DNA of 5,659 nucleotides from Bacteroidetes bacterium GWA2_30_7 (lineage in GTDB: Bacteria; Bacteroidota; Bacteroidia; Bacteroidales; GWF2-33-38), in NCBI GenBank assembly GCA_001768155.1, contig MENC01000293.1:1-5659 (forward strand), given 5' to 3'. Below the pieces are notes generated by a model. The model did no database searches and was not told the origin of the DNA. It saw only the letters and a program-made list of their open reading frames with translations. This document shows, piece by piece, positions 5,574-5,659 of this stretch; the first letter of the stretch is position 1, and each line of letters starts with the position of its first letter. The position numbers were made by a program, and so were the translations under genes.

Positions 5574-5659
5574 AAAAATTGCATACATTGCTGAAATAAT
5601 CTGGTTATTAATTACATTATTTGCCTTAATTACTGGTATTTTTGAAACTTCTAAAAAAG
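5566..5659 (+). CDS. Small membrane protein, N-terminal part (cut by right edge)
   Basis: An ATG at 5566-5568 overlaps the last 8 bases of lptC in another frame, the tight overlap expected of a translationally coupled operon gene. The 31 visible residues begin MNKKIAYIAEIIWLLITLFAL and continue ITGIFETSKK. They show a short basic N-terminus followed by one hydrophobic helix (about 5-25), so the product is an inner-membrane protein with its N-terminus probably inside. From memory, a small uncharacterised membrane protein of this type often follows lptC in Bacteroidota. No function can be assigned. The alternative, a signal peptide of a longer protein, cannot be excluded from this fragment. Confidence 0.65.
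   Translation, partial: MNKKIAYIAEIIWLLITLFALITGIFETSKK

Overview
The window is AT-rich DNA from a member of the Bacteroidota, probably a Bacteroidales-like lineage. The evidence is gene content and style. There is a type III pantothenate kinase, a 'SPYSRYGIGD'-type outer membrane barrel, a TPR protein with the 'WRWVF..CP / YDQRIKYFG' signature, and a Bacteroidota-type LptC lipoprotein. Clear Shine-Dalgarno sequences are absent, and the short intergenic repeats are typical of the group.

Region by region. (1) 1-744, minus strand: a broken gene of the thymidine/AMP phosphorylase family. It runs off the left edge, has lost its N-terminal end, carries a frameshift near 700-705, and seems to have lost two substrate-site residues. 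(2) 745-843: non-coding, with at most a weak coaX promoter. (3) 844-1575: coaX. (4) 1576-1708: a dispersed REP-like palindrome, then an 8-bp tandem repeat running into the next start codon. (5) 1709-2998: an outer membrane beta-barrel protein. (6) 3117-4469: an exported TPR protein. (7) 4516-5013: a compact cassette of about 498 bp with 43-bp imperfect terminal inverted repeats, holding a GxxExxY gene with a one-base frameshift. (8) 5022-5573: lptC, whose start codon lies just outside or in the edge of the cassette. A perfect 14-bp hairpin lies in its signal-peptide region. (9) 5566-5659: the start of a small membrane protein overlapping lptC.

How the genes fit together. coaX, the barrel, the TPR protein, lptC and the small membrane protein look like a conserved same-strand neighbourhood centred on the cell envelope. 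LptC carries LPS across the periplasm. The barrel and TPR proteins are exported and of unknown exact role. The GxxExxY cassette separates the TPR gene from lptC and appears to be a later insertion. The most notable points are this small inverted-repeat-bounded cassette, its effect on the lptC start, and the decayed phosphorylase next to coaX. Two frameshifts in one window also leave open that the assembly has indel errors.
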